A DNA stretch of 10,441 nt from Palsa-872 sp036844615 (GTDB taxonomy: Bacteria; Chloroflexota; Dormibacteria; Dormibacterales; Dormibacteraceae): assembly GCA_036844615.1 (NCBI GenBank), contig DAIUFK010000076.1, forward strand, positions 1 to 10,441, in the 5' to 3' direction. The position numbers and the translations under genes are program-made. The notes below the pieces were generated by a model. That model made no database searches. It had not been told where the DNA came from and saw nothing but the letters and a program-made list of their open reading frames with translations. Of the stretch, positions 1 to 6,767 are shown one piece after another (position 1 is the stretch's first letter; each line of letters begins with the position of its first letter).

Positions 1-1116
1 GCGTTCCGCGACGAGGTTCGGGCCTGGCTGAAAGCCAACGCGCCAAAGGACGACTCCAGCGAGACGAGCCAGGGAACGCTCATAGCGAACCGCAGGGCAT
101 GGCAGAAGAAGCTCAACGAGGCAGGCTACGTCGGCATCACATGGCCGAAGGAGTACGGCGGCCGCGGCGCCGGCTTCATGGAGCAGCTCATCTTCAACGA
201 CGAGATGATCGTGGCCCAGACGCCCGAGCCGATCAACGTCATCGGCCTTGGCATGGGCGGCCCTGTCGTCATCGCGCACGGCACCGAGGAGCAGAAGAAG
301 CGATACCTGCCTCCGCTCCTGTCAGCCGAGGAGATCTGGTGCCAGGGCTTCAGCGAGCCCGACGCCGGCAGCGACCTGTCTGGCCTGCAGACACGCGCCG
401 AGGACAAGGGCGACCACTACCTGGTCAACGGACAGAAGGTATGGACAACGCTCGCCCATGTCGCCAAGTGGTGCATGTTGCTGACGCGAGAGCGCAAAGA
501 GGAGAACCCTCGCCACGGCCTCACGTACCTGCTCGTGGACATGGAGAGCCCCGGCGTCGAGGTGCGCCCCCTGGTGCAGATCACCGGCGACGCCGAGTTC
601 AACGAGATCTTCTTCAAGGACGTCAAGGTGCCGAAATCCCAGATCCTCGGCGAGGCCGGTGAGGGCTGGGCGGTGGCGATGACCACGCTGCTCCACGAAC
701 GCGGCACGCTCGGGATGGCGCTCGCCACGCGGGCCCAGATCACTGCCGCCGAGCTCGCCGATCACACTCGCAAGCTCGGGCGCGGCTCCGATCCGCTGGT
801 GCGCCAGAAAGTCGCGCAGCACACGATCGAGGCGCGTGCGCTTCAGCTCAACGGCTACCGCGCGCTCACCGCGATGAAGCGGAATGGGATCCCCGGGCCC
901 GAGGGCTCGATCCTCAAGCTCATGTGGTCGGAGCTGAATCAGCGCATGACCGAGACTGCGGTTGACGTCGCCGGCGCAGCGGGACAGGTCGGCGAATCGA
1001 CTGGTTGGAAGTACCAGTTCCTGCGCTCGCGGGCGAACACCATCGAGGCGGGCACTTCAGAGGTGTTGCGCAACATCCTCGCCGAGCGCGTCCTGGGCCT
1101 GCCGCGAAGCCGCTGA
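1..1116 (+). CDS. acyl-CoA dehydrogenase, 5' truncated by window edge
   Basis: Flavoenzyme of the acyl-CoA dehydrogenase family, which introduces an alpha-beta double bond into acyl-CoA thioesters and passes electrons to an electron-transfer flavoprotein. The frame is open from base 1 (AFRDEVRAWLKAN), so only the first 10-20 residues should be missing; 371 residues are visible. The ATG at 178 is internal, because typical N-terminal helical sequence (GITWPKEYGGRG) lies upstream of it. The flavin-contact motif SEPDAGSD is at visible residues 118-125. An LLHERG segment holds Glu233, in the helix-G position used as catalytic base by isovaleryl-CoA-dehydrogenase-type enzymes. The C-terminus TIEAGTSEVLRNILAERVLG is the usual family ending; here Ala replaces the Glu used as base in medium-chain enzymes. 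Substrate is not predictable. It resembles actinobacterial FadE subunits of heteromeric steroid-type dehydrogenases, but that is inference. The glycosyltransferase starts 14 nt downstream. Confidence 0.93.
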   Translation, partial: AFRDEVRAWLKANAPKDDSSETSQGTLIANRRAWQKKLNEAGYVGITWPKEYGGRGAGFMEQLIFNDEMIVAQTPEPINVIGLGMGGPVVIAHGTEEQKKRYLPPLLSAEEIWCQGFSEPDAGSDLSGLQTRAEDKGDHYLVNGQKVWTTLAHVAKWCMLLTRERKEENPRHGLTYLLVDMESPGVEVRPLVQITGDAEFNEIFFKDVKVPKSQILGEAGEGWAVAMTTLLHERGTLGMALATRAQITAAELADHTRKLGRGSDPLVRQKVAQHTIEARALQLNGYRALTAMKRNGIPGPEGSILKLMWSELNQRMTETAVDVAGAAGQVGESTGWKYQFLRSRANTIEAGTSEVLRNILAERVLGLPRSR

Positions 1117-1130
1117 ACCAGGCTCCCGCT

Positions 1131-1943
1131 GTGCAGCCAGTGCTGGGGGTCATCGTTCCGGCCTACAACGAGGAGCGGTCTGTCGCCCAGGTGATACGCC
1201 GCGTGCTTCGTGAGCCTTCAGTCCAGCAGGTCGTCGTCGTCGACGACTGCTCGAGTGATGGGACGCTAGCCGCCGCACGCGGCTCAACGAGCGATCCGCG
1301 GGTGGTGGTGAAGCACCACACTTCCAACCAGGGCAAAGGCGCCGCCATCCGCACGGGCCTGGAGGCGATCACGGCCCCTCTCGTGCTCATCCAGGACGCC
1401 GACATGGAGTACGACCCGGCCGACTACGACAAGCTGATCTCACCGATCCTGCGCGGGCGCGCCGACGTCGTCTACGGGATCCGCGGCTTCGCCGGGCAGA
1501 GCGCGTATTCGTACTGGTTCGTGGTCGGCAATCGACTCGTGACCACGGCCACCAACATCCTGTTCAACTGCTACATCCAGGACATGGAGACAGGCTTCAA
1601 GGTGATGCGGACCTCGCTGATGCGGAGGCTCGGCCTGCGCGGCAGCCGTTTCGACATCGAGCCTGAGATCACCGGCCGCATCTTGCGTCTCGGTTATCGG
1701 ATCTACGAGATCCCCATCGAATATGCAGCCCGCACGCGCGCCCAGGGCAAGAAGCTGACATGGCGCGACGGAGTGAAGGCGATCTTCGTGCTTTTTCGCA
1801 TTCGGCTCACGACGATGCAGGAGCTGTTTGGACAGCGAGACCCGTATCACGAGGAACGGCTGACTGCTCTGAGCTTGGGTGGCGGTGGTCGATTGGGCTT
1901 CGCAGAGGAAGGCAGAGAGTCTCCGGGATCGATTCCGGACTAA
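1131..1943 (+). CDS. family 2 glycosyltransferase, DPM-synthase-like
   Basis: Cytoplasmic GT-A glycosyltransferase of family 2, closest in pattern to dolichol/polyprenol-phosphate sugar transferases, which move a sugar from a nucleotide sugar to a lipid phosphate carrier. The protein is 270 aa. It opens with the nucleotide-binding strand VLGVIVPAYNEERS (residues 4-17), followed by VVVVDDCSSDGT (34-45), the QGKGAAIRTGLEA loop (67-79) and the metal-binding DAD at 89-91. Later come the acceptor-side segment DMETGFKVMR and a typical RFDIEPEITGRILRLGYRI stretch. No transmembrane helices follow the catalytic domain, unlike GtrB-type proteins. I chose GTG 1131, 14 nt after the preceding stop, because the fold begins right there; GTG 1140 is also possible. 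A weak CAGG lies 8 nt upstream. An earlier ATG at 1005 would run inside the dehydrogenase in another frame and adds no family sequence. Probably co-transcribed with both neighbours; sugar and acceptor unknown. Confidence 0.9.
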   Translation: MQPVLGVIVPAYNEERSVAQVIRRVLREPSVQQVVVVDDCSSDGTLAAARGSTSDPRVVVKHHTSNQGKGAAIRTGLEAITAPLVLIQDADMEYDPADYDKLISPILRGRADVVYGIRGFAGQSAYSYWFVVGNRLVTTATNILFNCYIQDMETGFKVMRTSLMRRLGLRGSRFDIEPEITGRILRLGYRIYEIPIEYAARTRAQGKKLTWRDGVKAIFVLFRIRLTTMQELFGQRDPYHEERLTALSLGGGGRLGFAEEGRESPGSIPD

Positions 1944-1977
1944 CCGCACACCGGCGTTCTGTGCATCATTCGGGTCA

Positions 1978-2826
1978 ATGGATTCGACTGCGACTCGTGA
2001 ATCGCGCGTGCTCTGGTCGTTCTGGATCGCATGTGGTCTATCGATAACCGGCGGGATCGCGCCCCTTCTGCTTGCGGCAGGAGGGCCGAATCGCATCGCC
2101 GGCGTCGTGGTCCCTTTCGGCGTGGCGGCCGTCGCAATGGGCGTCAACGCGCTGATGTATCACCAGGGCAGGCCCCTCGCGACAGCCCTGTACTTCGTTG
2201 CGAGCATGGCGCTCGTTTACGGAATGCTCTCGATGCTCGCGGTGCCCCTGCGGCTCGCCGTGCTCGGCACCTGCTCAACCTCGGCCGCCCTTGTATGCCC
2301 GTCGGGGTCAGAGCTGCCGCTTACAAGCGGGGAGAACTCAGGGTTTGCGATCGGCGTTGCGATGGGCACTATCGCGATCCTGGTCGGCTTCTTCGGCCTG
2401 CTGATGCTGTTTCGCATCAAGCCGCAGATCGCGACACCTCCTCCAACGCGGCGAGAAATGGAAACGCGGATCGTGGCACCGCCACCTGCGCCGGTCGCGT
2501 CCGCGCCAATTCCGCCCGCAGCGGCGGAGCCCGAAGCCATTGCGCCGTCCGCGCCTGAACCAGAGCCTGCTTTTTCCGCCCCTTCGCCAGACCCCGCAGA
2601 CCCAGCGCCCGCCTCGACACCCAAACCCGCCCGCAAGCCGAGGGCCAAGCGCGTGCCCAAGCCCCAGGCTGAGCTCCCCGCNNNNNNNNNNNNNNNNNNN
2701 NNNNNNNNNNNNNNNNNNNNNNNNNNNNNNNNNNNNNNNNNNNNNNNNNNNNNNNNNNNNNNNNNNNNNNNNNNNNNNNNNTCATCGCCTGACGAGCCGC
2801 CACCCGACCCTTCTTCCCCGAGCTGA
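1978..2826 (+). CDS. four-helix membrane protein with Pro/Ala-rich tail, interrupted by gap
   Basis: I do not recognise a family. Residues 1-145 hold four hydrophobic segments, roughly 11-34, 40-61, 68-98 and 122-145. A tail rich in Pro, Ala and Glu then starts near residue 149 and turns basic (KPARKPRAKRVPKP) just before the assembly gap. Cys99 and Cys107 lie in the loop between helices 3 and 4. With the positively charged tail taken as cytoplasmic, that loop faces outward, so a disulfide is plausible. After the Ns the same frame reads SSPDEPPPDPSSPS and stops at 2824-2826. The matching composition supports one protein, but the true gap length is unknown. I chose ATG 1978, 34 nt after the glycosyltransferase stop and just before the first helix. 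An ATG at 1879 would overlap that gene by 65 nt and add unlikely polar sequence. No enzymatic motif is visible; a scaffold or envelope role is only a guess. Confidence 0.6.
   Translation: MDSTATRESRVLWSFWIACGLSITGGIAPLLLAAGGPNRIAGVVVPFGVAAVAMGVNALMYHQGRPLATALYFVASMALVYGMLSMLAVPLRLAVLGTCSTSAALVCPSGSELPLTSGENSGFAIGVAMGTIAILVGFFGLLMLFRIKPQIATPPPTRREMETRIVAPPPAPVASAPIPPAAAEPEAIAPSAPEPEPAFSAPSPDPADPAPASTPKPARKPRAKRVPKPQAELPXXXXXXXXXXXXXXXXXXXXXXXXXXXXXXXXXXSSPDEPPPDPSSPS
2682..2781. other. assembly gap, 100 Ns
   Basis: Exactly 100 undetermined bases. This round number is the usual placeholder for a scaffold join of unknown length, so neither the real distance nor the reading frame across it can be trusted. 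The bases before it encode a Pro/Lys-rich tail and those after it a Pro/Ser-rich tail, so a low-complexity repeat that broke the assembly is a reasonable explanation. Confidence 0.97.
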
Positions 2827-2851
2827 GTCCGGCCGCCGCTTAAACTTCGAC

Positions 2852-2856
2852 GGAGG
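2852..2856 (+). promoter_or_regulatory. GGAGG directly abutting the dehydrogenase ATG
   Basis: A perfect Shine-Dalgarno core, GGAGG, ends at the base before ATG 2857, leaving no spacer where 5-9 nt is normal. The next in-frame ATG (2887, Met11) has GAGGAG at 2875-2880 with a comfortable 6-nt spacer. Family alignment still favours 2857, because MDFAFSEEQEMLR is the standard start of such dehydrogenases, and no other in-frame start exists between the stop at 2824 and 2857. Initiation may therefore be inefficient, use both ATGs, or depend on coupling to the upstream gene. Confidence 0.45.
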
Positions 2857-3987
2857 ATGGACTTTGCATTTTCCGAGGAGCAGGAGATGCTCCGCCGCTC
2901 GACTCGCGAATTTCTCGCGAAGGAATGCAGCTCCAAGGTCGTGCGCCAGCTCATGGAGAGCGCGGACGCCCACGACCCCGCCCTGTGGAAGAAGATGGCG
3001 GGCCTCGGCTGGACGGCCCTCGGCATCCCGGAGGAGTACGGCGGCGTGGGCACCTTCCTCGACCTCATCGTCGTGCTCGAGGAGGGCGGCCGGTCGCTGC
3101 TGCCTGGGCCCTTCTTCGCCACGATGGGGTTGGCGGTCCCGGCTCTCATTGAGGCCGGCACCGAAGCTCAGAAAAAGGAAGTCCTCACCGCCATCGCCGA
3201 GGGCAAAGCCCGCGCCACGCTCGCCTTCACCGAACCGTCAGGGCGATGGGACGCCGGCGGGGTGACGCTGTCGGCCAAGCCTGTCGGCGGCGGCTGGCGG
3301 CTTGACGGCGTCAAGCTCTTCGTGCCCGACGCGGCAGGCGCCGATTACACGGTGGTGGCGGCGCGGACGCGCGGCGAAGGCGAGGAGGGGATCTCGCTAT
3401 TTCTGGTCAAGGGCAAGCCGAAGGGCATGACGGTGACGGAGCTGCAGACGCTCGACATGACAAGGCGCTGGAATGAGGTGCGGTTTGACGGCGTCGAGCT
3501 CGGGGCCGACGCGCTGATGGGCCCACAGGACAAGGCATGGCCCGCGCTGAAACGAGCGCTGGAGTGGGCGACCGCCGCGCTGTGCGCCGAGATGATCGGT
3601 GGCGCGCAGAAGGTGCTTGAAGAGTCGACCGAGTATGCGAAGACACGCCACCAGTTCGGCAAGCCCATCGGCATCTATCAGGCCGTGTCGCACAAGCTCG
3701 CGGACATGCTCGTGTTGTCAGAGAGCGGGCGCTCGGCGACCTACTATGCGGCGTGGGCGGTGGAGGCCGATGCGCCTGATCGCTCGCTCGCCTCGAGCAT
3801 GGCGAAGGCGTACGTCTCCGACGCATATCGCAAGGTCGCGGGCGACGGCATCCAGGTGCACGGCGGCATCGGCTTCACCTGGGAGCACGACATGCACCTG
3901 TACTTCAAGCGGGCGAAAGCCTCAGAGGTGACGCTCGGAGATGCGACCTACCACCGAGAGCTGGTGGCGCAAGCCCTTGACCTATAG
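2857..3987 (+). CDS. acyl-CoA dehydrogenase, divergent second copy
   Basis: A complete 376-aa acyl-CoA dehydrogenase family protein, close to the usual 380-400 aa. It begins with MDFAFSEEQEMLRR, and GIPEEYGGVG follows at 56-65. Where catalytic family members carry SEPxAGSD, this one has FTEPSGRWD (124-132), so the Gly-Ser-Asp flavin contact is lost. The C-terminal domain keeps TRHQFGKPIGIYQ (263-275), DGIQVHGGIGFTWEHD (330-345) and LYFKRAKASEVTLGDATYHR. This ending resembles the subunits of actinobacterial alpha2-beta2 FadE heterodimers, in which each pair of subunits shares an active site. Glu236 in ALEWATAAL is the only obvious candidate near the helix-G base position, and I cannot align it with certainty. 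It may pair with the dehydrogenase at the start of the window or act alone. It ends flush against the opposing transporter gene, with no terminator between them. Confidence 0.92.
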   Translation: MDFAFSEEQEMLRRSTREFLAKECSSKVVRQLMESADAHDPALWKKMAGLGWTALGIPEEYGGVGTFLDLIVVLEEGGRSLLPGPFFATMGLAVPALIEAGTEAQKKEVLTAIAEGKARATLAFTEPSGRWDAGGVTLSAKPVGGGWRLDGVKLFVPDAAGADYTVVAARTRGEGEEGISLFLVKGKPKGMTVTELQTLDMTRRWNEVRFDGVELGADALMGPQDKAWPALKRALEWATAALCAEMIGGAQKVLEESTEYAKTRHQFGKPIGIYQAVSHKLADMLVLSESGRSATYYAAWAVEADAPDRSLASSMAKAYVSDAYRKVAGDGIQVHGGIGFTWEHDMHLYFKRAKASEVTLGDATYHRELVAQALDL

Positions 3988-3990
3988 CTA
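3985..3990. other. back-to-back convergent stop codons, TAGCTA
   Basis: The plus-strand dehydrogenase stop (TAG, 3985-3987) and the minus-strand transporter stop (CTA, 3988-3990) touch exactly, forming the palindrome TAGCTA. There is no intergenic base and no hairpin with a T-tract on either side, so any transcription terminator must lie inside the opposing coding sequence, or the two transcripts overlap at their 3' ends. Confidence 0.9.
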
Positions 3991-6372
3991 GCCGGCGGCG
4001 AGAAGCCTGAAGACCACGACTCCAAACAGAGCACAGGCCGGCAGCACGAGCCCGCGGAACAGCGACCAGTAACCCGACCACGCCTCGCGCAGGCGGTCGA
4101 GCCTGCGGCCTGAGCCGAAGACCAGCGACCAGTAGATTGGCAACGCCGCGCCTGTGTTTAAGGCCAGCGCCAGGAGCGCGATGCCACCGGCGCCGACCAG
4201 CCACGGCTGTAAAGGCGTGGAGCCGCCGAATCCAAGCTGGATCCCCCACGCCGCCGACGCAGCGATCAACCCGAGCAGCGCGGGCACGCCCAGCAGGAAG
4301 AACGCGGCGAAGCTGACGATCACCAGCGCCAGCATCAAGGCGAGCATCGCGACGATCCCGGCCAGCGCAGCGGCGGCGACAGTCACCCCACTTGGGGCCG
4401 GCGTGTTGGTGGCGACCAGAGTCGCGTTTAGTGGCGCAGGGTCGGACGCCGCTGCGATGCCGGAGGCCTGCACGTCTGACCAGGAGTGCCAGTGAGCCGT
4501 GGACGAGACGGTCGCCGCGGCCGCGGCCGGGGCGAGAGCCAGCAGGAGGCCCGCCGCGATGGCCGCCGCATTCCGGCGCAGCAGCGCGACGGGCAGCCAG
4601 ACGCGTCGCGGGCGGGTTCGCCCCAGGCCTGTTTCCATCAAGCGCTCGCGGTCGAAGGTCACGCCACAGAGCACTGTCAGCGCAAAGCACGCGGTGATGG
4701 GCAGCAGCAATGAGGCCGGGGCGAGCGGCGAGCGAAAAACGAACAGGGCAAGCGGAAGGTCGGCCACTGCCGCGGATACAGGGGACAGCAGGAATGACCA
4801 CGCGCCGCCGGCCGCGCCCTCGCGTGGGAACAGCATGAAGCCGAGCATCCTGCCCATCGCGGCCCAGTAGGCGGTGACCGCGGCGACGAACGCGAAGACT
4901 GGCAGCAGGTCCCACGGCGCGGATTGGCCGAAGAGAGTGAGCAACGTCATCCCGGCCGCCATCCAGAACGTCACCCATACGGTGCTGACCACCGCGCCAG
5001 GCAGCACCTCGAGCCAGATGAGGGATGGGTCGTCGATCGGCGTGTAGAGCAGGACCTCCAGCGACTGCTGTGCCTTCTCCCACCAGATGCCGATCGAGCT
5101 CTTGATCGATTCCAGCAGGGCGAACGACATGAAGAAGAGAGGCAGCAGGAGGCCGGCCTGGAGCGCAGCGCCACCGGCGAACTTCTCAGCGACCTGGCCG
5201 GCGACACCCGGCAGCTGTCCGAACAGCGAGGTGCCGGCGACGAGCAGGAGGACGAACGCGTTCAGGTACATCACCCAGCTCAGGTCGCCTCTTCGCCACC
5301 AGGAGCTGACGTAAAAAGGGAGGGAGTGGCGCAGCAGATCGCCCTGCGAGCGGAGTGAGGCGAACATGTGCGGGGCGCCGATCCCGGAGACCGAGGGCGG
5401 CGATGCAACGGGCCCAGCCGTCGATGGGGCCACCGGCTCGGCCATCGCCTTGAGGTAGACGGACTCGAGGCTTGTCTCTACCTCCTCGAGCTCGTGGAAC
5501 GGCGCGTCCTGGCTTGCGAGCCGCCGCTGCAGCTCGGCCGCGAACGCAGCACGGTCGGCGACCGTCGCCTGCCAGGGCAGCGTGTACGTCAGGCGATCGC
5601 CATCGAGGTGATGCTCGACCGCGTGCTCCGCCAGCCAGCTGTTCAGAGGTTCGGGGTCTGTCGGCGTGCGGCTGAGGTGCGCCAACAGACGCCTTCCCTT
5701 GGCGGCCTCCTGGCGCAGGTCCTCGAGATTGCCGATGGTGACGATGACGCCCTTGCGCATGATCGCTATGCGGTCGGCCATCAGCTCCGCTTCGCTCAGC
5801 ACGTGGGTAGTGACGATCAGGGCCGCGCCGCGACTCCGCTGCTCGCCGAGGTAATGACGCATGTCAGCGGCGGCAACCGGGTCCAGGCCTGCAGTCGGCT
5901 CATCGCAGAAGATCCAGTCGGGCTGGTGCAGGGTGGCCCTGATCAGGGCCACCTTCTGCGCCATTCCTCGCGAATAGGCGGCGAGGACGGTATCGGAGCG
6001 ATCAGCCAGGTCGAAGCGTTCGAGCAGCTGCGCGATCCTGGTGCGGCGCTCCTGCTCCGGCACTCCGTAGAGGTAGCCGAAGCGATCGAGGTACTCGGGA
6101 GCGGTGTTCCGCCCGTACAGGCGCGCCTGGTCGGGCACCACCCCGAGTCGCGCCCGCACCTCGTCGAGCTTCTCGGGCAAGCGCAGGCCGTCGAGCTCGA
6201 TCAAGCCCGAGTCGGGGCGAAGGATTCCGCCAAGGCAGCGCAGCGTCGTCGACTTGCCTGCTCCGTTCTGGCCGAGCAGGACGAGTACCTCGCCACGCTC
6301 CACGTGCAGGTCGACGCCATCGACTGCGCGTGTGTCGCCGAAGCTCTTGCGAAGGCCCTCGACCCGGATCAC
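3988..6372 (-). CDS. fused ABC-2-type transporter: ATPase plus membrane domain
   Basis: A single 794-aa frame that joins an ABC ATPase to its membrane part, which are usually separate proteins. The ATPase has Walker A GQNGAGKST (34-42), Gln82 in the Q-loop region, an ABC signature YSRGMAQ (133-139), Walker B with Asp157-Glu158 in CDEPTAGLDP, and the switch His190. A C-terminal extension (about 228-310) typical of ABC-2 exporters ends in SLESVYLKAM. After a Pro/Ser/Ala linker (311-335) come about ten hydrophobic segments in two blocks: 365-571, and 594-793 with a roughly 45-residue polar loop at 620-663. The start is GTG 6372 with no Shine-Dalgarno; MIRVEGLRKSFG is the canonical ATPase start. 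Met336 could be a relic permease start but has no ribosome site. The substrate is unknown; ABC-2 systems export lipids, polysaccharides or drugs. One polypeptide might dimerise or form a half transporter. It lies 65 nt downstream of darA. Confidence 0.9.
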   Translation of the reverse strand: MIRVEGLRKSFGDTRAVDGVDLHVERGEVLVLLGQNGAGKSTTLRCLGGILRPDSGLIELDGLRLPEKLDEVRARLGVVPDQARLYGRNTAPEYLDRFGYLYGVPEQERRTRIAQLLERFDLADRSDTVLAAYSRGMAQKVALIRATLHQPDWIFCDEPTAGLDPVAAADMRHYLGEQRSRGAALIVTTHVLSEAELMADRIAIMRKGVIVTIGNLEDLRQEAAKGRRLLAHLSRTPTDPEPLNSWLAEHAVEHHLDGDRLTYTLPWQATVADRAAFAAELQRRLASQDAPFHELEEVETSLESVYLKAMAEPVAPSTAGPVASPPSVSGIGAPHMFASLRSQGDLLRHSLPFYVSSWWRRGDLSWVMYLNAFVLLLVAGTSLFGQLPGVAGQVAEKFAGGAALQAGLLLPLFFMSFALLESIKSSIGIWWEKAQQSLEVLLYTPIDDPSLIWLEVLPGAVVSTVWVTFWMAAGMTLLTLFGQSAPWDLLPVFAFVAAVTAYWAAMGRMLGFMLFPREGAAGGAWSFLLSPVSAAVADLPLALFVFRSPLAPASLLLPITACFALTVLCGVTFDRERLMETGLGRTRPRRVWLPVALLRRNAAAIAAGLLLALAPAAAAATVSSTAHWHSWSDVQASGIAAASDPAPLNATLVATNTPAPSGVTVAAAALAGIVAMLALMLALVIVSFAAFFLLGVPALLGLIAASAAWGIQLGFGGSTPLQPWLVGAGGIALLALALNTGAALPIYWSLVFGSGRRLDRLREAWSGYWSLFRGLVLPACALFGVVVFRLLAAG

Positions 6373-6378
6373 GTTCGG

Positions 6379-6384
6379 ATACTA
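6379..6384 (-). promoter_or_regulatory. possible -10 element for the ABC transporter
   Basis: On the minus strand TAGTAT lies 6 nt before the GTG at 6372, which would place transcription start at or next to the start codon and fit a leaderless mRNA. The gene also lacks a Shine-Dalgarno sequence. No convincing -35 box is present 16-18 nt further upstream, so this is only a candidate. Confidence 0.25.
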
Positions 6385-6415
6385 GTGGTACGTTCGATGC
6401 AGCCGGTTTGCAGAA

Positions 6416-6439
6416 GAGGGTCTCCCGAGCGGGACCCTC
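6416..6439 (+). terminator. strong hairpin at the darA stop codon; T-tract on plus strand
   Basis: Perfect 7-bp arms, GAGGGTC (6416-6422) and GACCCTC (6433-6439), enclose a short GC-rich loop in which two further C-G pairs can form past a bulged T. Read on the plus strand, the stem is followed after three bases by TTTTTT (6443-6448), the form of an intrinsic terminator. On the minus strand, the direction of the surrounding genes, the stem begins inside the darA stop codon (6440-6438) and is followed only by TTCTGC, a poor T-tract. It could end antisense transcription, act weakly in both directions, or protect the 3' end of the operon mRNA. The T-run is also simply the complement of the darA codons for Glu-Lys-Ile. 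Confidence 0.45.
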
Positions 6440-6767
6440 AGATTTTTTCGAACGAATCGACTGGCACGACGAAGACCGTCGCACCGCCCACCTGCACCTC
6501 GACGGGGAAGGCGGCCAGGAAGTCGTCGGGTTCGGCCGAGGGCATCACCGGGGTCAGGTAGCGGCTGCGCTCGCGGCAGTTCTCGCGGATGATCTCGAGA
6601 GCATCCGGCACCTTCGCCTCGTCAATCCCGACCAGGATCGTCACGTTTCCCTGCTGCAGGAAACCACCGGTGGAGCTGACCCGCGTCGAGCTGATCCCTG
6701 CCGACGTCAACGCCTCGACTGTGCGCTGCGCGTCCTCGCCCTGCACTACGGCGATGACCAGCTTCAC
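6438..6767 (-). CDS. darA: cyclic-di-AMP receptor, PII-like (DarA/PstA/YaaQ)
   Basis: A small cytosolic PII-like signalling protein that binds the second messenger cyclic-di-AMP as a trimer in Bacillus, Listeria and Staphylococcus; its downstream target is unsettled. At 109 aa it has the same length as the Bacillus subtilis protein as I recall it. The shared landmarks are the start MKLVIAVVQ, the ligand-loop motif STGGFLQQGN (32-41), the helix ALEIIRENC, the central segment RYLTPVMPS, and the ending FPVEVQVGGATVFVVPV. The start is GTG 6767, which overlaps the tmk stop as GTGA; a GAGG with 7-nt spacing precedes it. The order tmk-darA is the same as in B. subtilis, where yaaQ follows tmk. Its presence implies that this organism makes cyclic-di-AMP, although no diadenylate cyclase is in the window. 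A hairpin overlaps its stop codon. Confidence 0.95.
   Translation of the reverse strand: MKLVIAVVQGEDAQRTVEALTSAGISSTRVSSTGGFLQQGNVTILVGIDEAKVPDALEIIRENCRERSRYLTPVMPSAEPDDFLAAFPVEVQVGGATVFVVPVDSFEKI

Noticed and set aside
1005..1130. Upstream ATG of the glycosyltransferase frame at 1005
   Set aside because: This stretch lies inside the dehydrogenase coding sequence and encodes no glycosyltransferase sequence; GTG 1131 starts right at the fold.
3905..5083. 392-codon minus-strand frame overlapping the ABC membrane domain
   Set aside because: An out-of-frame reading of the same strand; Arg/Gly/Ala-rich and lacking the hydrophobic pattern found in the 794-aa frame.
5365..5367. Met336 of the ABC fusion as start of a separate permease
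   Set aside because: The frame is continuous with the ATPase through a natural Pro/Ser linker, and no ribosome site precedes this ATG.
6373..6437. Intrinsic terminator for darA on the minus strand
   Set aside because: The hairpin is present, but the bases after it on this strand (TTCTGC) are not a T-tract, so I list it only as plus-strand-shaped.
5368..6561. 397-codon plus-strand frame across the ABC ATPase and the end of darA
   Set aside because: Antisense to two clearly recognised proteins, with no family motifs of its own.
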